From NCBI GenBank assembly GCA_964593705.1, contig CAZQIV010000006.1, forward strand, positions 33,452 to 97,451: DNA of 64,000 bases, in the 5' to 3' direction. Numbering within the stretch: position 1 is the first letter of the stretch; every line of letters begins with the position of its first letter. The translations under genes and the position numbers were made by a program. Below are positions 8,801 to 15,723 of the stretch, piece by piece. A model generated the notes under the pieces. That model did not search any database, was not told the DNA's origin, and was given only the letters and a program-made list of their open reading frames with translations. The DNA comes from SABY01 sp964593705. Lineage in GTDB: Bacteria; Bacteroidota; Bacteroidia; Bacteroidales; 4484-276.

Positions 8801-11800
8801 AATGAGACGGTACACAGCAGCATCGGCACCATAGGTAAGACCATCGGCACCCAGGTTTCTTCCAGTGGGGATGTTGGTGTTCTCAGCCCAGCCTTTTAAT
8901 GTTGTTGAGTAACTACTGCAATCCATGCCACAGTTTTTCAGCATTTTGGATAAGTTTACGTTGCTGTTCAATTGCCAATTGCCCAGATCGTGGTTAAAGG
9001 AGCTGGCATTCTCAAACATTCTCAACATGCTGGTTACACTATCAACATTCCAGCTTCCAATGTTCTGGTTAAAGGCAGAAGCATTTTCGAACATATAATC
9101 CATGTATGTTACACTATCAACATTCCAAGTGCCAATGTTTTGATTGAATACAGAGTCTCCTGCGAACATGAAACTCATATCTTTAACCTTGCTCACATCC
9201 CAGTTGCCAATGTCCTGGTTAAAAGAATCTGCTCCTTTAAACATTTTCGACATATCCCTTACTTTGCCAACATTCCAGTTTCCAAGTGCTTGATTGTAAA
9301 TTGAGAATCCTTCATCATTCTGGAACATGTCTTTCATATTTGTTACGCTGCTCACATTCCAGTTGTTTATGTTCTGATTAAAAGCCAATGCTTCCTGGAA
9401 CATGCTTTCCATATTTGTTACGCTGCTAACATTCCAGCTACCAATATTTTGGTTAAAAGCCTCTGTTGATTTAAACATCTCGAACATATTTGTTACGCTG
9501 CTCACATTCCAGCTTCCAATATTTTGGTTAAATGCTTCTGCAGCACTAAACATCCCGGACATATTTGTTACGCCAGCAACGTCCCAACTGCCAATATTTT
9601 GGTTAAAATCATCAGTTTCACTCAACATATCCGACATATCAGTTACATTGCTCACATTCCAGATGCCAATATTTTGGTTAAATACTTGTGCATCACTAAA
9701 CATGGCACTCATATCCGTTACCTTGCTCACATCCCAGTCACCAATATTTTGGTTGAATAATAAAGCATCACTAAACATCCCTGACATATTGGTAACATTA
9801 CTTACGTTCCAACTACTAATATCCACGTCAAATTTTTCAGCTCCTTCAAACATCTCAGACATATTGGTCACGTTGTCCACATCCCAGCCGCTAATATCCT
9901 GGTTAAATGCGCTACATCCTCCCCCAAAGGTTGCTACCATACTTGTTACATTTGCGGTGTTCCATGTGCTTAAATCCTGGTTGAAATATTCAGAGTAAAA
10001 AAAGGTAGAATCCATTTTGGTCACATTTTCAACATTCCATTTGCCGAGGTTCCGGATCGTATCGGCACCAATGTGTTGAAAACACCTGCTTATGTCGGTA
10101 ATGGTTGCGGGAAGCTCTTCAGGTACGGCAGCTAAACTAGATGATGAGCGGAAAGCACCATGCAGGGAGGTTAGGCCAATATTGCCAAGCGAGATAACCT
10201 CGGTAAGATAGTTATGGCCTTTCCATGCTCCGTACTCACCTAAGGGAGAACCAAACTGTGTTAAGATACCGCTTATCCTGATAATAAAATCGCTGCCAAT
10301 GCTATAGTCGTGTGTTTTTATGCCTGCTGTGGTAAAAGATTCAGGCGAAGAGCCATCCCCCCAGTCCACGGTACAATTAACAGTTCCATAAAGCGGCAAA
10401 TTTAAAGTAGGGCAGCTGAAGTTTTCAAACTTAAGCTGCATGGGGCAGTCGGCAGCCAAGCCATCGTCAGTAATTATCCAGCTATTGGGTGCGTTGCTAA
10501 GGGTATCGCGGGCATTTGCTGCCACACCACAAGTGTATTGGCTGTTTCCGCCATCGAATACTACAGAACCCTGTACACTTTGTGCTGCCCAACCCATAAG
10601 TGTAGAATCGTAATTTGCGGTGGAGAGCGTTACATTGTTAAACATAGCATCCATGGTTGTAACCGAGCTAATGTCCCACTCACCAAGGTTTTGGTCGAAA
10701 GCGGTTAAGCTGGCAGATTCTGCATCAAACATGTATGACATATCTGTTACATTGCCGGTATTCCACGAACCAATATCCTGGTTGAAATCGGGGGTCCAAT
10801 TAAACAGACCTGCCATATTGGTAACATTGCTTACATCCCAATCTCCAATATCCTGATTAAAGGCTGTTGCTACACAAAACATCCATGACATATCCATTAC
10901 TTTTTCTGTGTTCCATCCCCCGATATCTTGGTTAAAATCTAAAGCGCTGCAGAACATGGTGTTCATATCCGTAACATTACCAACATCCCAATCTCCGATA
11001 TCCTGATCGAAAATATATGCACAAAAAAACATATAGCTCATATCCGTAACTTTGCCAACATCCCAATCTTCGATGTCTTGGTTGAAAATATATGCGTTAG
11101 CAAACATATAGTTCATATTGGTAACATTTTCGGTATTCCAATCACCGATGGTATCGTTAAAATTTGTTGCACCGTTAAATGTCGATGCTAAATTTGTTAC
11201 AGAAGATGGCAGGTCATCAGGCACATCAATCAGGCTGCCACAATTAAAAAAGGCATAACTTAAATCCTCCAATCCTATACCGCCAAAGCTAAGGACTTTT
11301 GTCAGGTAGCTTTTATATTCATTTAATGACGCACTGCTTCCCAAACCGGTAAGTGTACCTGTAATGCTTACGGTATCAGTGCCGGCAGTGGCATACACAT
11401 GACTGGTACTTCCGGCACTTGTAATGGTGTCGGGATCGGAACCATCGCCCCAATCAATAATTACATCCACTGTGCCATTGAGTGGAATTTTTACAGTTTG
11501 GTTTGTGGCTGCGGTGGTGAATACTAGTTGTAGGGGGATAGCCGGAAATGTTTGCCAGCTCAGGTAAGGATAGCCTTCGTTTGCGATGTCGTCGATTTCC
11601 CAGATTGGTGTGGTAACAAAATCCCAACCTGCGCCAGTGAAGGTTGCTTCGGTTTTCATTTCGGCAGAGGTTTTGCCGATACCTGCTGCACTTCCACTCT
11701 GATTAGAAGTATTTACATCCCAGAATGAATTTGTTGTAGTTGCATAGCTTTGTGCTATCAAGCCCCCTTTTAAGCTTGCATTCCCAACCAGACCGGTAGC

Positions 11801-14488
11801 ATAACAATTGCTCACCGTACCTCCAATGGTATTTCCAATTAAGCCGCCAAAAAAGTTACCACTTCCCGAAATTGTACACTTCGAATAACTGTCTGATATT
11901 GTTCCAGACCCTGTACCTGAAAAACTTCCGCTGTTACCGGACAAGCCTCCTACATAGAGGTCAGAACCTGACACAGCACCTGTGGTGAAGCATTGATTGA
12001 TGGTGCCTTCGCAATTGCCGGTTAAGCCGCCAACACTGCCATTTCCTGTTATATTAACATTGGTAACACCTATGGTTGAAATAAGGGATGTGGTGTCGGC
12101 ATTTCCAATCAAACCAACATAGTCTTGTGCCGTACGATGAATATACAAACCATCAATGGTATGACCTCCACCATCATAAGAAGCCTGAAACTTGTTCGTA
12201 TTATTTCCGATAGGAGAAAACCCGAGTGTATCGCTGCCCGAAATATTCCAGTTTCGGGTATCGGAAGCGTCAATATCAGCCGTTTGAATAAAATAGCTGC
12301 CCCAGTAACTGTTGTTTTCCGATAGGATTTTCAGGTCGTCGAGGGTAGCAATCTGGAATGGATTCGTCGGGATGCCGCCCCCATCAAACAGAAAATCACC
12401 GCCGCCATCGGTAATTGTCCAGTTATGGTCATCGATAAGGCTTTGGCGGGAAGCTAATCCTGCAATAGAAAACATGCTGTTTCCGGCACCGAAAGCTACA
12501 TTGGGTTTTACGGTTTGGGCTGCCCAACTATTAAGGATAGCGTTGTAGGTAGCATTAGGAAGTGTAAGACCAAAAAACATGGCTCCCATATTTGCAGCAC
12601 TGCTAATATCCCAGGCACTAATATCCTGGTTAAAGGCATACGCACGACAAAACATCGAGTACATGCTCACCACCTTGCCCACATCCCATGAACTAATATC
12701 CTGGTTGAAAGCCGGCGCATCCAAAAACATATAGGCCATATTGCTTACATTTTCGGTGTTCCAGGTGCTAATGTCATCATTAAAAATGGAAGCACCATTA
12801 AATGCGAATTCCAAAGTGCTTACAGTTGATGGCAGGTCATCTGGCACATCTGTTAGCTTGCTGCACAACAAAAATGCATGTCTTAAATTTTCCAGACCAA
12901 CATTGCCCCAGCTTGTTACTTCTGTTAGATAATTGTAATATTCCGGTATATTGGCATTAAGCCCCAGCCCGGTAAGTGTACCTGTAATGCTAACGGTATC
13001 AGTGCCGGCAGTGGCATACACATGACTGGTACTTCCGGCACTTGTAATGGTGTCGGGAGTAGAGCCGTCGCCCCAGTCGATAATTACATCCACTGTGCCA
13101 TCAAGAGGAATTTTTACTGTTTGACTGGCAGCGGTGGTGGTGAAGACGAGTTGTAGAGGAACATCAGGAGGGGTAACAGGATTTTCCACTTTAGTAAAAA
13201 ATATAGTATGCTCATGTCCTGCATCCATATTTCCCCAGATTTCCGTGTTATTGATCTGGTATTGATAGCTGTCATATGCACTAGCGCAAGTTAATCCGCA
13301 TTGGTTAGTCCATACTTCTCCATTAGGAAGCAGAGTGATATACTGATATACAAAATCGATAATAGGGATATTTTGGTTTCCATATAATTCAAAATCCTCG
13401 GGAGTCATAGGTACTGGGCCGTCATCTGGGCAATTAAAACAATCTCTACCCTGCAAATATTGATTTGGTCTACATTTGGGTGAATTTTTCGATGTTTTTA
13501 TATCAGATGTTTCTGTTAGATACCCGAAAGTACTTATGAGGTTTTCTTGATTTTCAAGTGTAATGGGCTTCGTATCCATTACACTTGAAAACGTGATGTT
13601 GTTATCATAGATAGATGAACCCGAATTTTTAGTTAAACCGGTATTGGGTATATTATCATGATTATCTGAAGCTTTTGAAGAACGAATTCCTAATCTTATC
13701 AATGTGCTGTCTAAATCTAACGCGAACATCCTCCAACTTCTGTTTAATTTCAATATGGGGCTTTCATGCACAGCTGTTGGAGTCGGTGAATATTCCCCCC
13801 AACGGTATGGTATTCTATTCGATTTCAAAGCCATTGAAATTATTTGAATAATGCTAGTCTCTATTTGTGTCCATTTTTCATTACTGATAAGAACAGGAGT
13901 GCTTTTATCTATGGTGGTGCCATCACCAAGGTTATAGTGTGAGTTATCTCCCCAGGCCCATAAGCTGCTGTCGGTTTTCAGCGCAAGCACATAAGCTTTT
14001 CCACATGCTATTTGTGCCCAATCGTTTTCAGTACCTATTTGAGTGGGAGTAGGTTTATCGTTATTGGTGGTACCATCGCCCAACTGCCCCGATGTGTTTT
14101 CGCCCCAACCCCAAAGGGTGCCATCGGTTTTTATAGCCATCGAAAAGGCTTCACCACCAGCAATATCAGCCCAATTGGTAGCTGAGTCAATTTGCGTGGG
14201 CACATATTTATCAACTTTGGTGCCGTCGCCGAGTTGGCCTTTGTTATTGCGACCCCATGCCCATAGGCTATGGTTTTCTTTTATGGCCAGGGTGTGGTAA
14301 TGGCCACATGCTGCATTTATCCAGTCGGCGTCAGTACCCACAAATACAACAGATTCATCAGATGAGCCGCCTGCAGTGCCATTGCCAAGCTGCCCATATT
14401 CGTTGGAGCCAAACACCCCGATATAGTGCTGGGAATATGCAGAAATTACCAGAAGAAAAATTGCTAAAAGAAAAATTAATTTTTTCAT
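5894..14488 (-). CDS. Giant modular T9SS-secreted surface protein (RCC1, BspA-like DUF285, GLUG repeats)
   Basis: A 2864-aa secreted protein with a signal peptide (LIFLLAIFLLVISAYSQ). Approximate domain order: RCC1-type beta-propeller repeats 20-210 (LWAWGRNNKGQLGDGT); an unusual low-similarity segment 210-440; three PKD-like modules (IDWGDGS, near 460, 1000 and 1365), each followed by BspA-like/DUF285 repeats (FNQDIGSWNVSSVTNMFEMF type; about 550-700, 1090-1290, 1470-1850); GLUG repeats 730-910; an Ig-like module near 1920-2010; three copies of a TPVSGT repeat (2020-2300); Ig-like modules 2300-2480; and a T9SS type A sorting domain in the last 80 residues (IYPNPTSDELNI, ending SFRKVVIQY). 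It is expected to be exported by the Por system and anchored at the cell surface; adhesion or ligand binding is likely but unproven. It is the second gene of an operon with the 50-aa ORF at 14538-14690. Confidence 0.92.
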   Translation of the reverse strand: MKKLIFLLAIFLLVISAYSQHYIGVFGSNEYGQLGNGTAGGSSDESVVFVGTDADWINAACGHYHTLAIKENHSLWAWGRNNKGQLGDGTKVDKYVPTQIDSATNWADIAGGEAFSMAIKTDGTLWGWGENTSGQLGDGTTNNDKPTPTQIGTENDWAQIACGKAYVLALKTDSSLWAWGDNSHYNLGDGTTIDKSTPVLISNEKWTQIETSIIQIISMALKSNRIPYRWGEYSPTPTAVHESPILKLNRSWRMFALDLDSTLIRLGIRSSKASDNHDNIPNTGLTKNSGSSIYDNNITFSSVMDTKPITLENQENLISTFGYLTETSDIKTSKNSPKCRPNQYLQGRDCFNCPDDGPVPMTPEDFELYGNQNIPIIDFVYQYITLLPNGEVWTNQCGLTCASAYDSYQYQINNTEIWGNMDAGHEHTIFFTKVENPVTPPDVPLQLVFTTTAASQTVKIPLDGTVDVIIDWGDGSTPDTITSAGSTSHVYATAGTDTVSITGTLTGLGLNANIPEYYNYLTEVTSWGNVGLENLRHAFLLCSKLTDVPDDLPSTVSTLEFAFNGASIFNDDISTWNTENVSNMAYMFLDAPAFNQDISSWDVGKVVSMYSMFCRAYAFNQDISAWDISSAANMGAMFFGLTLPNATYNAILNSWAAQTVKPNVAFGAGNSMFSIAGLASRQSLIDDHNWTITDGGGDFLFDGGGIPTNPFQIATLDDLKILSENNSYWGSYFIQTADIDASDTRNWNISGSDTLGFSPIGNNTNKFQASYDGGGHTIDGLYIHRTAQDYVGLIGNADTTSLISTIGVTNVNITGNGSVGGLTGNCEGTINQCFTTGAVSGSDLYVGGLSGNSGSFSGTGSGTISDSYSKCTISGSGNFFGGLIGNTIGGTVSNCYATGLVGNASLKGGLIAQSYATTTNSFWDVNTSNQSGSAAGIGKTSAEMKTEATFTGAGWDFVTTPIWEIDDIANEGYPYLSWQTFPAIPLQLVFTTAATNQTVKIPLNGTVDVIIDWGDGSDPDTITSAGSTSHVYATAGTDTVSITGTLTGLGSSASLNEYKSYLTKVLSFGGIGLEDLSYAFFNCGSLIDVPDDLPSSVTNLASTFNGATNFNDTIGDWNTENVTNMNYMFANAYIFNQDIEDWDVGKVTDMSYMFFCAYIFDQDIGDWDVGNVTDMNTMFCSALDFNQDIGGWNTEKVMDMSWMFCVATAFNQDIGDWDVSNVTNMAGLFNWTPDFNQDIGSWNTGNVTDMSYMFDAESASLTAFDQNLGEWDISSVTTMDAMFNNVTLSTANYDSTLMGWAAQSVQGSVVFDGGNSQYTCGVAANARDTLSNAPNSWIITDDGLAADCPMQLKFENFSCPTLNLPLYGTVNCTVDWGDGSSPESFTTAGIKTHDYSIGSDFIIRISGILTQFGSPLGEYGAWKGHNYLTEVISLGNIGLTSLHGAFRSSSSLAAVPEELPATITDISRCFQHIGADTIRNLGKWNVENVTKMDSTFFYSEYFNQDLSTWNTANVTSMVATFGGGCSAFNQDISGWDVDNVTNMSEMFEGAEKFDVDISSWNVSNVTNMSGMFSDALLFNQNIGDWDVSKVTDMSAMFSDAQVFNQNIGIWNVSNVTDMSDMLSETDDFNQNIGSWDVAGVTNMSGMFSAAEAFNQNIGSWNVSSVTNMFEMFKSTEAFNQNIGSWNVSSVTNMESMFQEALAFNQNINNWNVSSVTNMKDMFQNDEGFSIYNQALGNWNVGKVRDMSKMFKGADSFNQDIGNWDVSKVKDMSFMFAGDSVFNQNIGTWNVDSVTYMDYMFENASAFNQNIGSWNVDSVTSMLRMFENASSFNHDLGNWQLNSNVNLSKMLKNCGMDCSSYSTTLKGWAENTNIPTGRNLGADGLTYGADAAVYRLIIINSFSWTINGDIAGTSECLCADPNDGGTIADAQTICYGTVPNMLTSTALPTGHTGVLEYKWQSSTTSDATGFTDISSSDAAGFAPGSLTFTTWYKRLARVDCMANWTGAVESNVVEITVEATPVSGTLAKTPDVDTVCKGNYVSAALSAGSGGNGTDSSNYRTNNGTDWSAWAVYTPETDISTSQKTAVEIRTKRVADYCNDAAYNTESWTVEQTPVSGTLAKTPDVNNVCEGDDVSAASTAGSGGNGNDSTFFRTNNGTNWAAWAIYTSETDISTSGKTAIEIRTKRAADYCDDAAYNTKSWTVEQTPVSGTLAKYPNVDTVCIGDDVSAALSAGSGGNGNDSISFRTHDGSAWSGWINYTSGTDISTTGKTNIEIQTIRQGTYCNNNGAETVSWNTFPKPVAFAGNDASIIDGENYILSEASAINYTSISWSTAGDGGFDNENVLKPSYTPGTDDIVAGNVELTLTIQGLASCNFTDDDQLTLTIFRAPTVVISSPLESDNIYDTVATFSGTASDPDNDLSEIYVRVNEGTWQLATGTENWTIDLPMDFGNKKIEAKAVDAQSLESELVEVTIFVGVQLIPLHEGWSHFSSFLDPLDGDIETIMEYPVGLNLLSIMVNNSGKLYWPSQNINLIGNWNYKTAYKIFMEQQSAIVMKGNLLTETTLQLGSGAKYLPVLSNVEVAVEDAFENPMQDIRVMFNHITNQIYWPEGGLFTLQTLKPGEGYLANLINPATVTFPDYDLDASEIKSSQIVFDQNSPWQVTKTGDVHLISIFSEALAGLENFSHIGAFDSNGNCIGFADITAKGQNNLLTVYADDIHTTCKDGAEEGEFITFRAYHPASGTENELLASYNESFPNHDGLFAISGLSAITGFKEGSTGIGGSALLSQIRIYPNPTSDELNIIFDAFTNNGDANIELTNSNGSIVLKQDILQKQTKLDIQNIQPGMYVLKIAQNGAYSFRKVVIQY
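13551..13591. repeat. Perfect 16-bp inverted repeat inside the giant gene
   Basis: TTTTCAAGTGTAATGG (13551-13566) and its exact complement (13576-13591) flank a 9-nt loop within codons for residues of about 299-313. Long perfect hairpins are unusual within coding DNA. It sits in the atypical segment between the RCC1 region and the first PKD-like module. Confidence 0.7.
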
Positions 14489-14537
14489 AACTCAAATATT
14501 TAATTAATACATGTTTATTATTTAATTGTCAGATTTT

Positions 14538-14690
14538 CTATTTTTTTGAATTCGTTTGATTGAGTAACTTGCTCACAATCCTGTTCTTGGTTTTTTCCCT
14601 GTCAATCAAATCTTCAATTTCTTTTTCCAGTGATCTCTCTACAGGTTTTCCCTGATGTGGTTTGGATTTTTTACTATGACTGTTTTTCAT
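14538..14690 (-). CDS. Small basic cytosolic protein preceding the giant surface protein (paralogue of 18443-18601)
   Basis: A 50-residue ORF (MKNSHSKKSKPHQGK... to ...NQTNSKK) ends 49 bp before the giant gene. It has no signal peptide or membrane segment; the N-terminus is Lys-rich and the middle is a predicted amphipathic helix (LEKEIEDLIDREK). It is clearly related to the 52-aa ORF at 18443-18601 (shared pattern LExEIExLIxxEKxKxxIxxKL), which holds the same position before another BspA-like gene. Conservation of protein, position and promoter supports a real gene. No known family is recognised. It could act in regulation or in export of the downstream cargo, but nothing in the sequence decides this. 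Confidence 0.7.
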   Translation of the reverse strand: MKNSHSKKSKPHQGKPVERSLEKEIEDLIDREKTKNRIVSKLLNQTNSKK

Positions 14691-14716
14691 ACTTATCATG
14701 TTTATATTTTCTTAGG

Positions 14717-14752
14717 CGAAAGTACAAACACAGGTAGGCTATTTGCAAAAAA
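14717..14752 (-). promoter_or_regulatory. Promoter of the small-ORF/giant surface-protein operon
   Basis: On the minus strand TTTTTTG (14746-14752) is followed by a 21-bp spacer and TACTTTCG (14717-14724), a near-match to the Bacteroidota TTTG / TAnnTTTG promoter. The same elements with the same spacing occur before the paralogous operon at 18625-18661. Confidence 0.7.
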
Positions 14753-14755
14753 GCG

Positions 14756-14795
14756 ACCTTAGTAAAAATTGGGGGTCACCTTAACTGTACCTTAA
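14756..14795 (-). promoter_or_regulatory. Candidate operator: three TAAGGT boxes (copy 1)
   Basis: The boxes CTAAGGT, TTAAGGT and TTAAGGT read on the minus strand and occupy 14756-14762, 14778-14784 and 14789-14795, giving offsets of 22 and 33 bp, whole helical turns. The first box starts exactly 10 bp upstream of the -33 G. The surrounding block (about 14755-14846) is nearly identical to 18663-18754, while flanking DNA differs. Direct repeats in phase with the helix suggest a dimeric or multimeric activator; ACAGTTAAG resembles a LytTR half-site, but that match is weak. Confidence 0.6.
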
Positions 14796-14846
14796 TCGAA
14801 AAGTTAAAAGCTTGATTGTTTGATGTTTGGAGGAGTGATTTTTTTG

Positions 14847-15338
14847 CTGCCAAAGCTGGAAAATGATATTATTTCAACCCTCGACTTGTGCCATAGGCAT
14901 CCCTATCTTTGGGAAAAGTCGGGGCAACGGATATTCAAGAACGCTACTTTATTGACAGAAACTACTTAGTACTTGCTGTCAATAAAGTATGTCTTTTTGA
15001 AAATCCAATAGCCCTCCTGCAAAAGCGCATAGCCGTTAGGCTATGAATTTTGCAGCACAGTTTTCAATAGCCGGTTATCCCGCTTCGCAGCGAGGCGAGT
15101 CATGGCCGGGCTAAATGAATCGCAACCCTCAATATTTAAGGCCGTTAACGGCTTTGTGTAGTTCCAAACCTTGTTTCGCAGGTTCCCGGGACTAAAGCCC
15201 CGGGTTACGAAATCCGTCTTAGCCTGGCAGCTATGCGAAAAAGCGGGGGTCGTATCTCCAAATTTATTAATCTTAAATTTTTTCGTTTGCCGGGAGAAAT
15301 CTCCTTTTAACAAAAATCTGTTTTTCACATAAAAAAAA
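14847..15338. other. Intergenic region filled with palindromic elements
   Basis: No gene is convincing. Visible structures are a perfect 14-bp inverted repeat TACTTTATTGACAG (14945-14958 with 14976-14989), CATAGCC/GGCTATG (15028-15045) nested in CTGCAAAA/TTTTGCAG, GCCGTTAACGGC near 15143, and CCCGGGactaaagCCCCGGG near 15187. The 15041-15493 open frame is made of these elements plus antisense of the small gene at 15387 and is not supported. Confidence 0.5.
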
Positions 15339-15360
15339 CTGGCCGCTAAACAGCAGCCAG
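15339..15360 (-). terminator. Probable terminator after the PID-CTERM-like gene
   Basis: CTGGCCGCT pairs with AGCAGCCAG with one mismatch around AAAC, and the minus strand continues with eight T. It lies 27 bp beyond the stop of the gene at 15387-15623. Confidence 0.6.
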
Positions 15361-15386
15361 AATTATAAAAGGGAAGGGTATAAATT

Positions 15387-15623
15387 TTATTCCGCCAGTT
15401 GCCTTTTCCTGAAGTCGTAAACCTTCTTCGCGCCATAACCTGCACCAAGTGCCACCAAAATGAGCAGTCCGCCACCAATGGGAGCACTGCCACCTACGGG
15501 TATATTTCCGCCACTTACAGGGTTTCCATTGTTATTGGGTGGGGGCGGGGTTTGGGCTGAGAGGTTAATTGTTAATAATGTAAGCGTGATTAGTGCTGCG
15601 CTTAGTTTGATTATTTTTTTCAT
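15387..15623 (-). CDS. Small secreted/membrane protein with PID-CTERM-like C-terminus
   Basis: A 78-aa product with a signal peptide (cleavage expected after LSAQ), then a Pro/Asn/Gly-rich linker (TPPPPNNNGNPVSGG), a short APIGGG motif, a hydrophobic helix (LLILVALGAGYGAKK) and a basic tail (VYDFRKRQ). This tripartite pattern (small motif, transmembrane helix, basic cluster) is that of Bacteroidota PID-CTERM/exosortase-type sorting signals, where the protein is little more than the signal itself. The aspartate of the PID motif is a glycine here, so the assignment is tentative. It follows the 893-aa surface-protein gene by 100 bp and probably belongs to its transcript. Confidence 0.75.
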   Translation of the reverse strand: MKKIIKLSAALITLTLLTINLSAQTPPPPNNNGNPVSGGNIPVGGSAPIGGGLLILVALGAGYGAKKVYDFRKRQLAE

Positions 15624-15660
15624 TATATTATTTTTATTTTACCCCCTCTGCCTTCGGCAT

Positions 15661-15678
15661 CTCCCCCTTGAGGGGGAG
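15661..15678. repeat. Short palindromic repeat
   Basis: CTCCCCCT-TG-AGGGGGAG forms an 8-bp stem between the 893-aa gene and the PID-CTERM-like gene. The surrounding text (ccctctgccttcggcatctcc) resembles a dispersed palindromic element often seen in Bacteroidota intergenic DNA. It could reduce expression of the downstream gene. Confidence 0.45.
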
Positions 15679-15723
15679 AAGATCTCTCTCCTGTGAGAAG
15701 GATTACTTAGAGGGGATCTGTTA

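Noticed and set aside
8137..9998. Several plus-strand ORFs of 70-198 aa
   Set aside because: They are antisense shadows of the repetitive giant gene; periodic because that gene is periodic.
15041..15493. 150-aa minus-strand ORF
   Set aside because: It overlaps the better-supported PID-CTERM-like gene in another frame and is made of palindromic repeats.
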